Shown in pieces: positions 9,668 to 21,294 of a stretch of 64,000 nt of DNA. The notes beneath the pieces were generated by a model. The model was given only the letters and a program-made list of their open reading frames with translations, ran no database searches and was not told the DNA's origin. A program made the position numbers and the translations under genes. Origin of the DNA: Rhyzopertha dominica. Lineage: Eukaryota > Arthropoda > Insecta > Coleoptera > Bostrichidae. Where the stretch lies: NCBI GenBank assembly GCA_025024175.1, contig QCXZ01000053.1:620001-684000 (forward strand), written 5' to 3'. Positions within the stretch are counted from its first letter, which is position 1. Every line of letters starts with the position of its first letter.

Positions 9668-11759
9668 AAAACTTTATCGCTCTTTAATCTGCTATTGAGT
9701 TAGGCCAGAAGGATGCGGACGGTGGATTATGAACCTTCCGCTGATAGTTATCGATAACGAATCCTTATCAGATCCTGCTACCTGATACTAGTTAGAAAAG
9801 TAGGTAATTTAAACGCAAACATTTTGTGCTTGTGGATCCAATAGATCACGAAACACAATTAAGATGGGTGGGACTTATTTGAAAAATGTAAAATATTATT
9901 GGGCACTTGTCCATAATGTCCTGAATAATTTGTTAAAGAGGGTGGTTACCTGCTGAAATGAGTTTATAAATTCTGAAACGCAAGTCAAATTAAACAGTTT
10001 TACTAAAATTTCTAGCGCATATTCATACCGGCGAAATGGAAGTTGTATTCATGCAAAGTGAAAAAGGCAAAAAACTGTTGGTGGTGAATAACTACAAGTT
10101 TTGCATCGCAAACGTGCTGAAAAACGAAACTGTGCGTTGGAGGTGTACAAATAAAACATCGAAATGTCCCGCAAAAATCTACACGTCGGCTGGAAATGAG
10201 ATCTTGGACTCCGAATTATCTCACAATCACAAAGAAGACATAAACTTGCACAGGCAGATTGTCAACAACAGTGTGAAAAGGAAAGCTCTAGAAAATGTAC
10301 CCGAAAAACCTGCCAAATTAGTGCACACGAAACTTCGGTCTAACCCTGGCATAAGCAGTAACATAACGACTTACGATATGGAACTTGTAAGGCATAATAT
10401 ATGGATGTGCAGGAGGAAGTTAACTCCAAATCTACCCAAAACGCAAAAATACGTTTTCGAAACAGTAAACACTTTGGCACCTATGACAGATAAAGAAGAA
10501 TCATTTGTCTTGACAAATAATGCAGACCAAGGTATCATCATTTTTGCTCCTTATAGCAATTTTTACTTTTTATGTTGTACTGAAACTGTGTATATAGACG
10601 GCACATTTGATTTTTGTCCGAAATTTTTTACACAACTCTTTACAATTCATGGATACAAGAATGGACATTACGTTCCATTGGTATTTTGTTTGCTTCCGGA
10701 TAAAAAGCAATCCACATATCAAACATGTTTGAATATGTTGTATCAGAAGTGCAGTGAAAGTGACTTACAATTTTATCCTAAGAGTGTCGTGATTGATTTT
10801 GAAACTGCAATCCACAATGCTATACGTGGGAGGAAGTTAGAGTAAGTGGATGCCGATTCCAACTTTCACAGGCATGGTATCGAAAAATTCACTCGCTTGG
10901 ACTGTCACAAGATTATAAAAACCACACGGAAGTTGGCAAAATGTTAAGATATCGTTTTGGACTTCAGTTTCTTGATTGTGATGAAGTGGGTGACGCATTC
11001 GCATTCGATTTAATTCCAATCATGCCAAAACATTCGAAACTTCAAGAGATTTACGACTATTTAGTGGACAATTGCATCAGCGAAAATGCCAAATTTACTC
11101 CAAATATTTGGGCAAGTTCATCTGCCTCCTCTTGCAGAACAACCAATGCGTGTGATTCATTTCATTCAAGATTTAATAAAAGTTTTTCTTCGCCTCATCC
11201 AAACATTTTTCAATTTGTTGATAGTTTGTTGAATTTTCAAAGTGAAGTTTATGTTAAAATAAGCACATCCAACAAATTCCAAAAAGTTGTTAGGCGTACT
11301 GTAAAATTAAAGCAAGATTATCTTGAAGTCAAAATTAATAACTACAAACAAAATGTCATAGACCGGCTGACATTTGTAAAAAGTGTTTCATTTAAATTCG
11401 CGCCAAATATGTAAATATTTTTTATACCTTATTGTACATACATATATGTTAATATTGTGTTATTACGTATAAATATAGGTTCGTATTTTTGTAAATTTGT
11501 AAATATTTTTATACTTTACTGTACATATTTTTGTTTTATTTTATTCCTTTAAGCGTGTTTGCTAAGAAAAAACCGTAGCAATCACATTAATAAGTTACAC
11601 ACATCACATAAATTAAGGTCTTTCCTAATTTGCTAATAATGGTCCATCACTCGTTGTTCGGGCAAAGCAGATTCTTGGCCCAACTATATTGCGGGATTAG
11701 TTGACCCGCTCAGTCAGAGAAGGGTTAGATAGGTAGACTGGCCCAACTATACGACTCCG
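9647..11759 (+). mobile_element. Mutator-like DNA transposon (MULE), 2.1 kb, near intact
   Basis: Both ends carry TATAGTTGGGCCA in inverted orientation (9,655-9,667 and, reversed, 11,739-11,751), each set 8 bp inside a direct copy of TTTTAAAC (9,639-9,646 and 11,760-11,767). An 8-bp duplication fits the 8-11 bp made by MULEs. The outermost 8 bp of the two ends match only partly. An additional inverted copy of the motif lies inside the right end (11,676-11,688), and a weaker one inside the left (about 9,693-9,706), so the ends look composite. The element holds one transposase gene (10,036-11,414) broken only by a small indel. It is the best-preserved DNA transposon in the window and probably a recent arrival. 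Confidence 0.78.
10036..11414 (+). pseudogene. FLYWCH zinc finger / MULE transposase, one frameshift
   Basis: Codes for a transposase of about 460 residues in two frames. Residues 15-66 form a FLYWCH-type zinc finger (ligands Cys37, Cys44, His63, His65, with Trp35). A MULE DDE domain follows: Asp188 in VYIDGTFDFCPKFF and Asp254 in VVIDFETAIHNAI. The first frame ends at 10,845; the correct continuation (EEVRVSGCRFQLSQAWYRKI) starts at 10,830 in another frame, so two extra bases or one missing base in the GGGAGG run breaks it. The second frame ends at 11,414 with TTNACDSFHSRFNKSF. That is the block of the third acidic residue, but it holds Asp (codon 11,154-11,156) where Glu is usual, and the GCxFH motif has Gln for His. 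The start ATG at 10,036 lies just before the zinc finger and upstream DNA is not coding. The indel could be an assembly error. Confidence 0.85.
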
Positions 11760-11767
11760 TTTTAAAC
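11676..11767 (-). repeat. MULE right end: inner and outer inverted repeats and TSD copy
   Basis: TGGCCCAACTATA occurs twice, at 11,676-11,688 and 11,739-11,751, both inverted relative to the left end. The outer copy lies 8 bp from TTTTAAAC (11,760-11,767), mirroring the left side. The inner copy, with its flank, matches the left end slightly better (about 19 of 21 bp), so the exact boundary is not fully settled. Confidence 0.6.
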
Positions 11768-11862
11768 ATTTAACGAATTTTGTTTGTTGTAAAATTGCTA
11801 CAATGCGGGTAACAGCAGTAAAGGCAACAAATAACAATCAGTAACAGTAATAAAAGAAAGCT

Positions 11863-12715
11863 TCAAAGTAAATGCTCAAAAGGACCGCCTTCCACTTCAA
11901 TACACTTTGTAAGGCGTATCCTTAAAGATCTTTGAATATTAAATAACATTTGTCGATTATTTTTAATAATATTAGCAGCCTCTTGAATTTTCTGTCGTAA
12001 TTCTTCGATGGAATTAATTGTTTCTTTGTAAATCATTATTGAGAAGTCTAGAGGATTGAAATCTGGACTTCTAGGTGGCCAAACAAATTCACTGCCACGC
12101 CCAATTCACCGGTGAGGAAAATGCTCATTCAGGTATTGGCGTACTGGCAAAATGTGGTGGTGCCCCGTCTTGCATAAACCACATTTTCCGCCTTATGGCT
12201 AGTGGTACATCTTCTAGTAGTGTGTTTAAATTTTTTTCAAGAAAGTTTAAATAGAGAGGCCTGTTCAGATTAGGAGGAGGTTCAAAAGGACCAACAAAAA
12301 AACTAGATATCACACCACACCAAATATTTACCTTGAATTCATGCTGAAAATGTCGTTCCTTTAGATCATGATTATCTTTCTTTAAAATTCTCCAGATAGA
12401 CGATTGGCTTATTCCTGTTGCCGCACTTAACCGACGAGTACTTATATCTGGATTTTCCGAAATACGAACTAAAACTTCGTCTTCATTATCGATGTTGTTA
12501 GTTTTTCTAGCACCATTTAAGCTTTTAGTAGGAAAACATCCTGTTTCGCCTAGGCGGATGTACATATGTCTGAACAGTTTGTGATTGGGTTGTCTTCGAT
12601 TTGGGTATAATTCTAAATACCTTCTGGCTGCACCAAGTCCACTATAATTTGACTGAGCAAAAACACAAATCATATCAGGCATTTCGTTGTTAGAAAATTC
12701 ATCATGTCCTGGCAT
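11863..12715 (-). pseudogene. DUF4817-type Tc1/mariner-like transposase with internal deletion
   Basis: The minus-strand frame starts at 12,715 with an ATG. It reads the N-terminal HTH (ARRYLELYPNRRQPNHKLFR), a second HTH (STRRLSAATGISQSSIWRIL), then jumps into HFQHEFKVNIWCGVISSFF, so about 80 residues including the first catalytic Asp are missing. The second Asp is in MWFMQDGAPPHF. Just after it the frame shifts (VRQYLNEHFPHR is in the neighbouring frame), a TGA follows at about 12,106, and the rest reads IGRGSEFVWPPRSPDFNPLD with a clean C-terminus (IEVEGGPFEHLL, stop 11,863-11,865). Length would be near normal without the deletion. Right-hand DNA up to about 12,995, ending in GGGTGTTCCACTCC, may be the element's end. 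It begins close to the MULE's right boundary. Confidence 0.85.
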
Positions 12716-13009
12716 TTTCTTATTCTAGAATTTTTACTACAAATAATACTAAGTAAATTAGGAAAATACAATAAACACTCTTACTTAGTGACGGTAAAAT
12801 TGTAAAATATTTCTTTACACGAAAAATTGATAAGTTCTAACACAAGCCTACTTGAAGTCAAAGTAATAACGATGACTAAGGAGTCTTTACACTGAATTAA
12901 AAATGCAAATAACTCAAAAACTGATAGAGTTACATCAGTGTAGTACAGTGTGTATAAATTCATGATTATCTGTTGTTTAAGGGTGTTCCACTCCACTATT
13001 TATTTATTC

Positions 13010-13560
13010 TATCGATCATCTACATTTGCTTATAATGCCCATTGAGCCGAATACCTTTCCTATATGTCAATCCCACTTCTGACGTCCATCATTCGAAACA
13101 TTACAACCCCTAACGAGTGTAAAATCGCCAGAAGGACCCACAAGATGTTCCCCTACACAAAGCATTCCTCGTTGTCTTGGTCTTGGGGTCACTCTGCAAC
13201 AAAAGCTCGCACACAGAACAGATTAGTACAAAAGGCGGACTCATGCCCTTCCATTAGTCCGTGGGGTATAACTAACACATTCAGTCGCCTTCTTTGTTTG
13301 CGATTTCCATGGCAACCGATACACAAAGGCACCGCAACGAAATTCACTCTACCGAAACGATACATCTTATTCTGTGACCGTACGATGCTGGTTTTCTTGG
13401 ATTTTGCGGACCGGCAGATGTTTTTGGTGTATGCGTTTGATGCGATTTGTGGTCGGTCGGTGGCGTACGGTGATTTTTGACTTTAGGGCGGGTAATTTTT
13501 GACAATTGATTGATTAACGTCTTTGGTTTTGCGATGGGCGTGTGCCCGATAGCCCAGTTC
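13010..13560. other. GC-richer island
   Basis: Composition rises sharply between the transposon relics. It includes the 138-codon open frame at 13,064-13,480 and a second open frame on the other strand (13,344-13,562). I cannot tell a coding exon from conserved non-coding DNA here. Confidence 0.35.
13064..13480 (+). CDS. Hypothetical open frame, 138 codons
   Basis: An uninterrupted ATG-to-stop frame inside a GC-richer island; one of the longest in the window that is not transposon-derived. I do not recognise any domain, signal peptide or membrane segment. The product would be basic with many Ser, Thr and Arg. Part of the segment is also open on the opposite strand, which lowers the odds that it is real. 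It may simply be a stop-poor, GC-rich non-coding element. Confidence 0.2.
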   Translation: MSIPLLTSIIRNITTPNECKIARRTHKMFPYTKHSSLSWSWGHSATKARTQNRLVQKADSCPSISPWGITNTFSRLLCLRFPWQPIHKGTATKFTLPKRYILFCDRTMLVFLDFADRQMFLVYAFDAICGRSVAYGDF

Positions 13561-13789
13561 ATATAAATGTGGAATGTTTTGCTCTGAATTTAAAACAGGA
13601 CGGCAGATGGTGCCAAATATATGGAGGGTCGTTTCAAAACTTAACTAATCTGCGAGAAATTGTGTAAAACAACAAATATTTTGTATGCAACAAGTAAAAA
13701 TATAGACAGTTTTTTAACTGAACATAACAGATAAAAAGTTTTGCTGTTTTCTCATTTGTATTATACATTTTTATGCATTTAATTATCAT

Positions 13790-14700
13790 TTGTATAATCG
13801 AAATAAACAAAAAAAATCTTCAACTTATCACTAATAGTATAAGCCACACTTTCATCACTGAAATCTTCGTTGGCATTGAAAAATTCTTGAATTCTTTCTT
13901 TAGATGAACTATCTGGATTTCTTTTCTGTTTATGCCGAATGGTAGATTGCATTTTCCATCACGATTATGCTATTTTTGGTATATTAGGAAGCAATTGTTG
14001 AAAAAAGCCAACGTTCAAATATGTATGCTGACATACTTTTACCTTTACTTCTTTAACATCTTTTGCAGAAAGCAGTAAAGCTTTACTTGTCCAACCAGAG
14101 TCAGATCCAGCAAGCAAAATTATGATATGATGGTACAAATGGTCAAATATCTTGCCCAGCATTCTAAAATTCTTCTTGATTCCACCAAAACTTATCTCTT
14201 GTTAATTGTTTTATAAAAAACGTTCATTTTTTTGCAAAATCTTCCTGGCAGCAGTTGCTTGTGTAGTTTTAACGGTAACAAAGACCCAAGATATTAATGT
14301 CGTCATGCATATCTAAAGTCGCATTTACATCAAAAGAACCAAACTCACTATTGCTACAGCAGTATCTCGTCCTCAAAGGTACAGAAAGGGTTCAGATTTC
14401 AACCCAATGCCAAGACGAATAATTCAATCTATCTAATGAATATTTTCAACAGAACTTTCCTTAAAATAATTTGCATATTTTGATGTACAATAACAGCAAT
14501 CATTCTTTAACTAGCACAGTAAATAAAGATGACATTATCAATATTTCTGATGCATTTATGACAATATATCATTTCTTTAATGATCTTTTTTATTCGTTAC
14601 ATGGCATGATTTACCCGAGTATCTAATAACGCCTTCTAATGTGTCAGGTATAAAATCACAAGCTACATTGTCAATACGCCAAATGAAAATATTCTGGGAT
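13790..14700 (-). pseudogene. Unrecognised coding-like relic
   Basis: Read on the minus strand, several protein-like stretches follow one another with stops and shifts between them: IDNVACDFIPDTLEGVIRYS (near 14,660), NDCCYCTSKYANYFKESS (near 14,480), FGSFDVNATLDMHDDINILG (near 14,320), GSDSGWTSKALLLSAKDVKE (near 14,090) and a tail with ERIQEFFNANEDFSDES (near 13,880). The run of low-stop segments in one direction suggests an eroded gene or transposon protein. I cannot name the family. The CCYC pair could belong to a zinc-binding site, but this is a guess. Confidence 0.35.
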
Positions 14701-15780
14701 CTATAATTCTTAGTTTTTTACTTTCGTTTTCATGTTTACTAAGTCTACAAACGCTCCTAAATAATATGACTGAAAACCCATCGTTAAATTTAACACTCAT
14801 TTGTAACCTAGCATGACTTCATCAGTTTTCAAAATACCTGCTTCATGGGTGAAACTAATCTATTTTTAGCATTCTATGGATCATTGCTTTCTATATATTT
14901 TTATTAAAAAACTAGATTTCGTTTTAGAAGAAGCAGAAGATTCTGTTGTAATCTGACACCTTTCCATGCTAGCAATAACACTGAACAAAATGTCATATCT
15001 TACAAAATAAAATGATTGTCAAGTCAAACTAGGTATTCAATTGTGTGTATTTTAAAACTTATGCTATAAAGTTGGCCAATTATTAGTAAAGTAATTATTG
15101 TATGATAAGTACTTTTGTTAGTACAAGCTTCTAATAAATCATGCTTATATCCATGCTCATGTTTTATCTCTCAGTGTATAATTGCCACACTATGTTCATG
15201 TGTAACAGGTTTTTTACCCAGGTATGTTTGCAAAACTAACATCTTCAAGCTATTTAGTTGTTAATACTTGTCACCGAGTTATATTTTATTAATTATTATT
15301 AGATCTTGCATGAAAGATATTTGACGATCTGTGTCACTTTCTGCTCGTGCTAGAATGATGCGATTGTTCTCTTGTATCATGATATGCTATTAAAGCATTT
15401 CAAAGTGTACTGCACAAAAATGCAACTACTGGTGTATGTTTTTCTTGGGGTTTCGATCATTCCTAACAAATAAAAGCAGTATCTTGATAAACTCATATTT
15501 GTTCTTATGTATGTATTTACGAACATTGTCTTAATACAACGAGATAGACACCCCTATACTTCCTTAAAATTTCTCCATTTATTTTTTCAATCCACCCTTT
15601 GCTTTTGCCCTCTTTAAGCTAGCATGTGTTAACTCTTCAATTAGGCATCAAAATTAATTGTGACAAGTTCCTTAAAATGAGTTTTTTTTATTACGTACAG
15701 ATGTTAACCGTAAAAAACGAAAACTTATGGGATGGCATCCAGCGAGGGTGAACTGCTCTGGAATTAGTCGACCAACCACC
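14701..15780. other. No gene recognised
   Basis: AT-rich DNA with no open frame or repeat I can assign. Confidence 0.45.
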
Positions 15781-15785
15781 TACGG

Positions 15786-16075
15786 AGAGGGTTAAAAGAT
15801 TTTTTTCTTCTTGCAGATGCCGACCTCTTTTCTGAAAAGAGGTAGATTTTTTATGGGGATAAATTTCAACACTTGCATTTGCCAGATTTTAACAACATGA
15901 GTCTACAATTTTTGTAATAATCTTCTAAACTAGAAGTAAAGTCAAGTTAAAAGTAGACATCCTCAAGTTTTGTTGAATTTCGTCCAATTTAGGACCTCTA
16001 ATCTAATGTAACATTTTTTCATTATTCTAATGCCTCCTAATGAGAGGGTTAAAAGATTTCTCCCTTCGCAGATGA
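15786..16075 (+). repeat. Pair of duplicated splice-acceptor-like segments
   Basis: AGAGGGTTAAAAGATTT plus a pyrimidine run, then GCAGATG, occurs twice in the same orientation, near 15,786-15,820 and 16,033-16,070, about 247 bp apart. Each looks like a 3' splice site (pyrimidine tract, CAG) followed by ATG. The first is followed by a 9-bp perfect hairpin (15,823-15,843, loop CTG), with GAG then GTAGAT at its end resembling a 5' splice site. The sequence after the second reads DDAIPIAQKRALAIRDNL before a stop. Function is unknown. Confidence 0.45.
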
Positions 16076-16099
16076 CGATGCCATACCGATCGCACAAAA

Positions 16100-18210
16100 A
16101 AGGGCCCTAGCCATTCGTGATAATTTAACCGACTGCGAGGATTGTTTATAAGCCCGTTGTTCTTTTTTTGTTCGCTCCCCGCTGCCTTTGATATTGCGTC
16201 CCAACATGGTTCCATATTATTTTCGTTGTAATAACAGTTGTAAAGGTCCGGGCGTTCCTTTTTACGTTTGTAATGGGTCTGACCGTCGGGTTATGGTCGT
16301 GTTTTAGTAGCGATTATTTTGCGTCGGTGCAGCGATAAAATTAAGACGTCAGATCTGGTCAAGCTTATGGAGTGAAATAAATAGTTTTAATTTTGATTCC
16401 CAGAGGGGAATTGGGTTAGTATCCAACAGTCATCTTTTTTTTTTGGTGTGCAAGAAATCTGCACAGTTGGTATCAGTTACATTGAAAATGCTTACATCTT
16501 TTACATGCGTGGCGATCAGAATGGAACTTCTTGCATCGATAATTGGTGGAGGCTCCTAAGAAGCGACCGAAAAATTAAAGTCTTCCCGTTCATTTCCCCA
16601 AGATCTCCGCTGACAGACAGAAAGCATCCCGTTTCAATTCAAATAAGGCTCCATTGTTCCACGCTCATTACGACTCGTACGCCCAAATAACGTTTAATAT
16701 CTCCGGTATTTACATAATAATAATGGTGGTATTCATTAGGCGCCTATGTTTTTTCGCTCTCGAGTACCACACCCGCGTTGTGTAGCCCCATTCATGGCGT
16801 ACTCGAACAGAATCCAAAGAATCGAAGCCTTGTGACGGTCACAACGGGCGTCTTGTGCATTCCCACAAGAATATGCCGATATCGTTTACGTTGGCATCGA
16901 TTTTTATTTGTTTGTCGTATCGGCTGTGTGCATTTGTTGTTACAGTTCAAGTGTTTCCTATAGTTTATTATCGCTGGCTTGCTCAGTTATGTACAGATAA
17001 GTGCCCGTAAATTTCAATGGGAACTCACTAATTGAATGATCAAGCGGGGCACTGTTGAAAAAATTAATTTGGATGACTGGACATAGTCGGGGACAAAAAC
17101 GTTGGTGGGTTGACAATTCAATGCCGGTGACAACCTGGATGGTCACTACCGTAAAGGAAGCATTATCTTTTGGGCGATCAGGGGTCTAAAATGCTTAGCA
17201 TTTATTCAAAACAAACCAGTTAATTCCATTTAAAAAATTATTTTGTCGTATGAAGCACAAAACTCATCGCAGTAATTTAAATTAACCAGTTTTTTTAATG
17301 GCAGACGTTAAAGTGCGGTTTGATCTGTTCAAATTAAAAGATTAAGAAACATTAAACACGTTAGAATGCAATCTTCTTTCTCTGTAGTTAACAAGAAATC
17401 TTACGCTAAAGTAAATTTTAAGGAGCTTCTTAGTCTTAGATTAGGATTGGATGACCAAGAAGACGATCTGGGAGATTACAAGTCTTCCACTTGTTTGACT
17501 AATGGTTGTTGATGGACAAAGTTGAAAATTGATTCACCAATTTAATTAATTCTTCAGAATCGGAAATCTCTAAACATATTCATTCAAGCTCGCCTTCAAT
17601 AAGACCTAGTGCCCAGTTTAGTAGTTGTCAAAAACTTGACTGAAAACTTGAAAACCGAAATGAAGATCTGTAATCTAGTCCTGTATCGAGTTAAAATTTT
17701 TACACTTGATAAATAATTTCTTTTCTTGTTTAATTGAAAAATAATAAAACCTTCGATATCACGTTTAAATTTAATATTACAAGAATTGATTAATGATATT
17801 AATAACATTCTCAAGAAAATACACTTCTTTTTTTGAAATTTACATGACCTAAATGTATTGCATTTAAAAGTCTAGTGCCTATTTCTCTGAATTTCAGTTA
17901 TGACAATTAAATAATCAGATACTCTTTTTGAACCCATAAACTTTACGTAGCCAATTTTCTCCTTATCAGTTTTTCACAATTTTTAAACTATTGTTTGTTA
18001 GTTGTGATAATTTAGCAATCAGTAAAACATAGAAGCTTTTATAACAAATTTTATTTAATGCAGACCTGATGCCAACTGGCGCGACCCGCTACCTATTTTT
18101 ATGTGATACTTTATTGGGTTTAAATTTTCCGATGTATAAAATAAAAGCCTTTGCATGTCATGACGAGTTTATACAAATTTAAAATAAAAACATTCAAATT
18201 AGTAAGTAGA
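16100..18210. other. No gene recognised; mixed composition
   Basis: Moderately GC-rich to about 17,150, then AT-rich. A 48-codon ATG frame at 17,366-17,512 (VVNKKSYAKVNFKELLSLRL) looks protein-like but is too short to assign. Other open frames are short and featureless. Confidence 0.35.
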
Positions 18211-18216
18211 AAATTT

Positions 18217-18545
18217 CAGCTTGTTAATAAGTACGTTACAAGAGTCACAAACTAAAAAAAATTACTCACTATCACTTTCACTGCTAAAATTATTAATTCT
18301 TGTACATGATTCGCTCTGTACCGATTTTCAATGTCCAGTACATGCCACACTGAATTTGTTCATGCATCGACACTTGTTATTTCAGCTTCGTGTCTAATNT
18401 TTAGCAGCATTCCATTGCTGAATTTTCCACCGGTGTTCCCTCGTCGAATTCTTTGTTTCAACTGCCCCCATATTATTTCAATGGGGTTGAAAAAGGTGTG
18501 TTCACATTCAGAAGCGAGAATAATATAGAAAAGTATTTGTAGTTC
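18217..18545 (-). pseudogene. IS630/Tc1-like transposase C-terminal fragment, second copy
   Basis: Near-identical in DNA to 6,578-6,925. The minus-strand frame reads ASECEHTFFNPIEIIWGQLK followed by QRIRRGNTGGKFSNGML, so here the NPIEIIWGQLK block is intact, unlike the copy at 6.6 kb, which has a stop at the Trp. About 30 bp just before this block are deleted, joining SECEHTF directly to FNPIE. One ambiguous base at 18,399. Only the C-terminal third is present. Confidence 0.75.
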
Positions 18546-18559
18546 AAATAATAATACCA

Positions 18560-19380
18560 AATAATGCTCATTGATTTATGTGTACGAAAAAAATTCTAAA
18601 TAATCCTAAACACAATTTTTGGATCCACTCCGCTGGAAAACACTGGAACGTGTCGAACCCGTCTGTTATTTACGACAGCTTCAGGTAATACTTGTAAACC
18701 ATTGTGAGCGGTAATCGGCTGTTCGTATAATGAGTCTCATAGATTGTTGCTTGCAACTATAGCTAATCTTTCTATAAATAGTCATAATTATTAGGAGAGT
18801 TAAAAGTATACATAATTTTTAATGATCAGAACTCTACAATTTTAAACGATGTTTGTAATTGTATTTGCCTTGTTCTAATTTCTTAATTCGGACTAATTAG
18901 CTGCGATTTCCTCTCAATCAGGAGTACTGGTGAAAAATGCATCGCGATTCTACTTAATATACCTTATCTGACGCAAAACACTCATTTTTCAACATGCCAT
19001 CCTCTAATTATGCTACCTAGCGTACGTAAACAACCGTTTAGGTTTATCTACCTGACCCATCTATTGGCCACAACAGCAATTTGTTTATCTTGCACTCCAT
19101 AAATCTCTCAGGAATCGTATTATATAGTGGACCTTCGAGTTAATCTGCGATCGGCCACAGGATTCTTCGGTCGGGGCAATAAAAATCGACGTGTTTTGAG
19201 ATGCGGAGATAAAGAACTGGACAGGCGAAATGTCGCCACCTACGGAGGTGTATTAGAGGATGTCGAGATCCTATCGGAAATGGCAACGGGATGTAAAAAC
19301 TTCTTCGAGCAGAAAGGCGTGGGTCTTAACTTAAAAACCAACCGACAATTTCGTATGACAACTTGACAACTACCAATAGA
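18560..19380. other. No gene recognised
   Basis: AT-rich to about 19,080, then slightly GC-richer with an open frame at 19,127-19,366 that has no recognisable motif. LINE sequence starts just after. Confidence 0.4.
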
Positions 19381-19384
19381 TCTA

Positions 19385-20580
19385 AATTATTTGCTGAACT
19401 CAAATTGTTAGGTACCGGTTTCAAGAATTATTCACGTAGTAGTAGTAATAATTTTACTTCACCTAATGTTTATAATCAATTTCTTTCAAATATCCTTCGA
19501 AAAAACTTCATTCCTGATCCTGCTTTGTTAAAACCATACTGAAATAGCAAATTAGTCAAGCTTTGAACTTGTTTTTACAACTGAGAGAGAAGCGTCTTTA
19601 GTTCTCTTATCCATAAAGACTTATTGGTCTCTCTGTTGTATCTGATACTTGGAAGAAATCTGTAGTTATACCCATCTCTTTCTAAAATACTTGAGTGAGT
19701 GATGGCTAATCAATTTCTTTCTTATGTTAACACTTATAATCTTGTACCTATCACACACTCTGGTTTTCGCAAAGGTTATAGCTGTGAAACTGCACTGATT
19801 AATGTTACTGTTAATATGATGACAGCTATGGATTCTGGTTAGGCGTGTCTGTTGGTCCTCCTCGACTTTACAGGGCGTTTGATACTCTTAGTCATGAATA
19901 ACTTCTAGCTATTCTGCATCACTTGGATTTGGGGCCAGACGCATTTCGGCTATTTCAGAGTTATTTCTCCAATGGGAGCCAAATTGTTAAAACTGGAAAG
20001 ACCTTTTCAAATTCGCCTGTTGTACAGTGTGGGGCTCCCCAATGGTCAATATTAGGACCGCTACTATTTACCCTGTATACATCTGGTATCGTTCCTGCTG
20101 TAAAATTCGGTTAATGTCACTTCTATGCAGATGATACACAGATTATCAGATTTAAATAAACGGTACTCTGCATCTAAAATGATTTTGTTTGAAATACCTC
20201 CTAAATCCGAGGAGTACGACGATATAACAGCTAGTTTATGGTCCATACATAGACAGCTCTGATCGTAGAAGAATACAGGTTGTACAAAATTCTTGCTTGC
20301 CCCTAATTTTCGGTACTTGAAAAAGACACCCACAAACGTAAAGTAATGACGTGGTTGAATATGGCGACAAGAAGGGTATTTCACTATGTTTGCTTATATC
20401 ATAAGATTACTCTATACAAAACACAGTCATACCTTTACCAAAAAAATCGAATTTAGGAGGGATGTACATAATGTGAAGTATATAAAGTTACCTACAAAAA
20501 GTCTTTACTTGTCATTCATACCTTATACTCTTTTTTTGTAATAAAGAATATAAAGACATTATTGTTATTGCAGCTATTAA
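19385..20580 (+). pseudogene. Non-LTR retrotransposon (LINE) ORF2 relic with 3' end
   Basis: Plus-strand pieces follow the order of a LINE reverse transcriptase: a linker (FKNYSRSSSNNFTSPNVYNQ), SGFRKGYSCETALINVT (about 19,760), LLVLLDFT with FDTLSHE nearby (about 19,850-19,900), LGPDAFRLFQSYFSN, VVQCGAPQWSILGPLLFTLY (20,020-20,080) and the catalytic block FYADDTQI (about 20,118-20,142). An internal deletion then joins it to RRIQVVQNSCLPLIFGT and MTWLNMATRRVFHYVCLYHK, the C-terminal region. The DNA ends with AATAAAG and ATTATTGTTATTG near 20,540-20,575, a plausible 3' tail. Many stops and shifts make it inactive. Clade not resolved (CR1 or jockey-like). Confidence 0.82.
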
Positions 20581-20584
20581 ACAG

Positions 20585-21045
20585 TCTTCATCAGTAAGAA
20601 AAGTATTAAAATGAAAGTACTCTGTTGGAGAGGGAAATACCACCAATGCAGTATCTATTTGTAGGTATGTTCTTTAAACCAAAATACATTCAGGTTAAGA
20701 TTATTGTTCATATACCAATGCTAGAATACCAAGCAATAAACATATTGGTAACCACGTATATATAATCAAATGAAGCAGTAACTGTACATCATGTTGGCAA
20801 GGGTTAAATTATTTCATGCTGATCCGAATATGAAACTATGTTTATTGTCAACGATATAAATACTCTAATATCTCAGAAATACTGCGTAATATATACTTAT
20901 TGGTCTGAAACTAGTAATAACTGAAGTATGACCGTCAGATTTACAACAGCTTTTAAGCGATGTCATAGAAGAATCGTGTTCAACGACTCTCCATGCTTGA
21001 CAAATGGATCCAGTGGCAGTGGGATGTCCAGATTTGGAAAGATAA
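20585..21045. other. No gene recognised; upstream of secreted-protein candidate
   Basis: AT-rich until about 20,930, then composition rises toward the open frame at 21,052. It could contain the promoter and 5' leader of that gene, but I see no convincing TATA or initiator. Confidence 0.3.
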
Positions 21046-21051
21046 CCATTA

Positions 21052-21294
21052 ATGGCTATTCCTAGTCAAACCCTCCACTTCCTCTTGTACGCCGCCTGTT
21101 TGGTGACCGTTCCATCATTTGCAGACGCCAAGAAGTCCCTTGAGTGTCCGGAAATGGAGGTGTCGCTTTTCCACTTTTGCTTCTTCGACGAATTTTACGG
21201 CGCCGTCTGTTATCCTTGCCGAGGCCGTAAAAAGGTCATATCTGAGGAATGTCCAAAAGTCGCTGGCTTCCATTTGGCCCCGCTCGGGGAGTAG
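21052..21294 (+). CDS. Hypothetical small secreted cysteine-rich protein (first exon or complete)
   Basis: An 80-codon frame from ATG. Residues 1-26 look like a signal peptide: hydrophobic LHFLLYAACLVTVPSFADA with a likely cut after Ala26. The mature part has five cysteines (ECPE, HFCFF, VCYPC, EECPK) and a basic CRGRKK patch, and would be secreted. Codon third positions are rich in G and C compared with the AT-rich surroundings, as expected of a host gene. The end reads GGGGA followed by GTAGGTAG, so the apparent TAG stop may instead be a 5' splice site, with the gene continuing downstream. I do not recognise the family. A satellite scrap begins 230 bp later. Confidence 0.45.
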   Translation: MAIPSQTLHFLLYAACLVTVPSFADAKKSLECPEMEVSLFHFCFFDEFYGAVCYPCRGRKKVISEECPKVAGFHLAPLGE

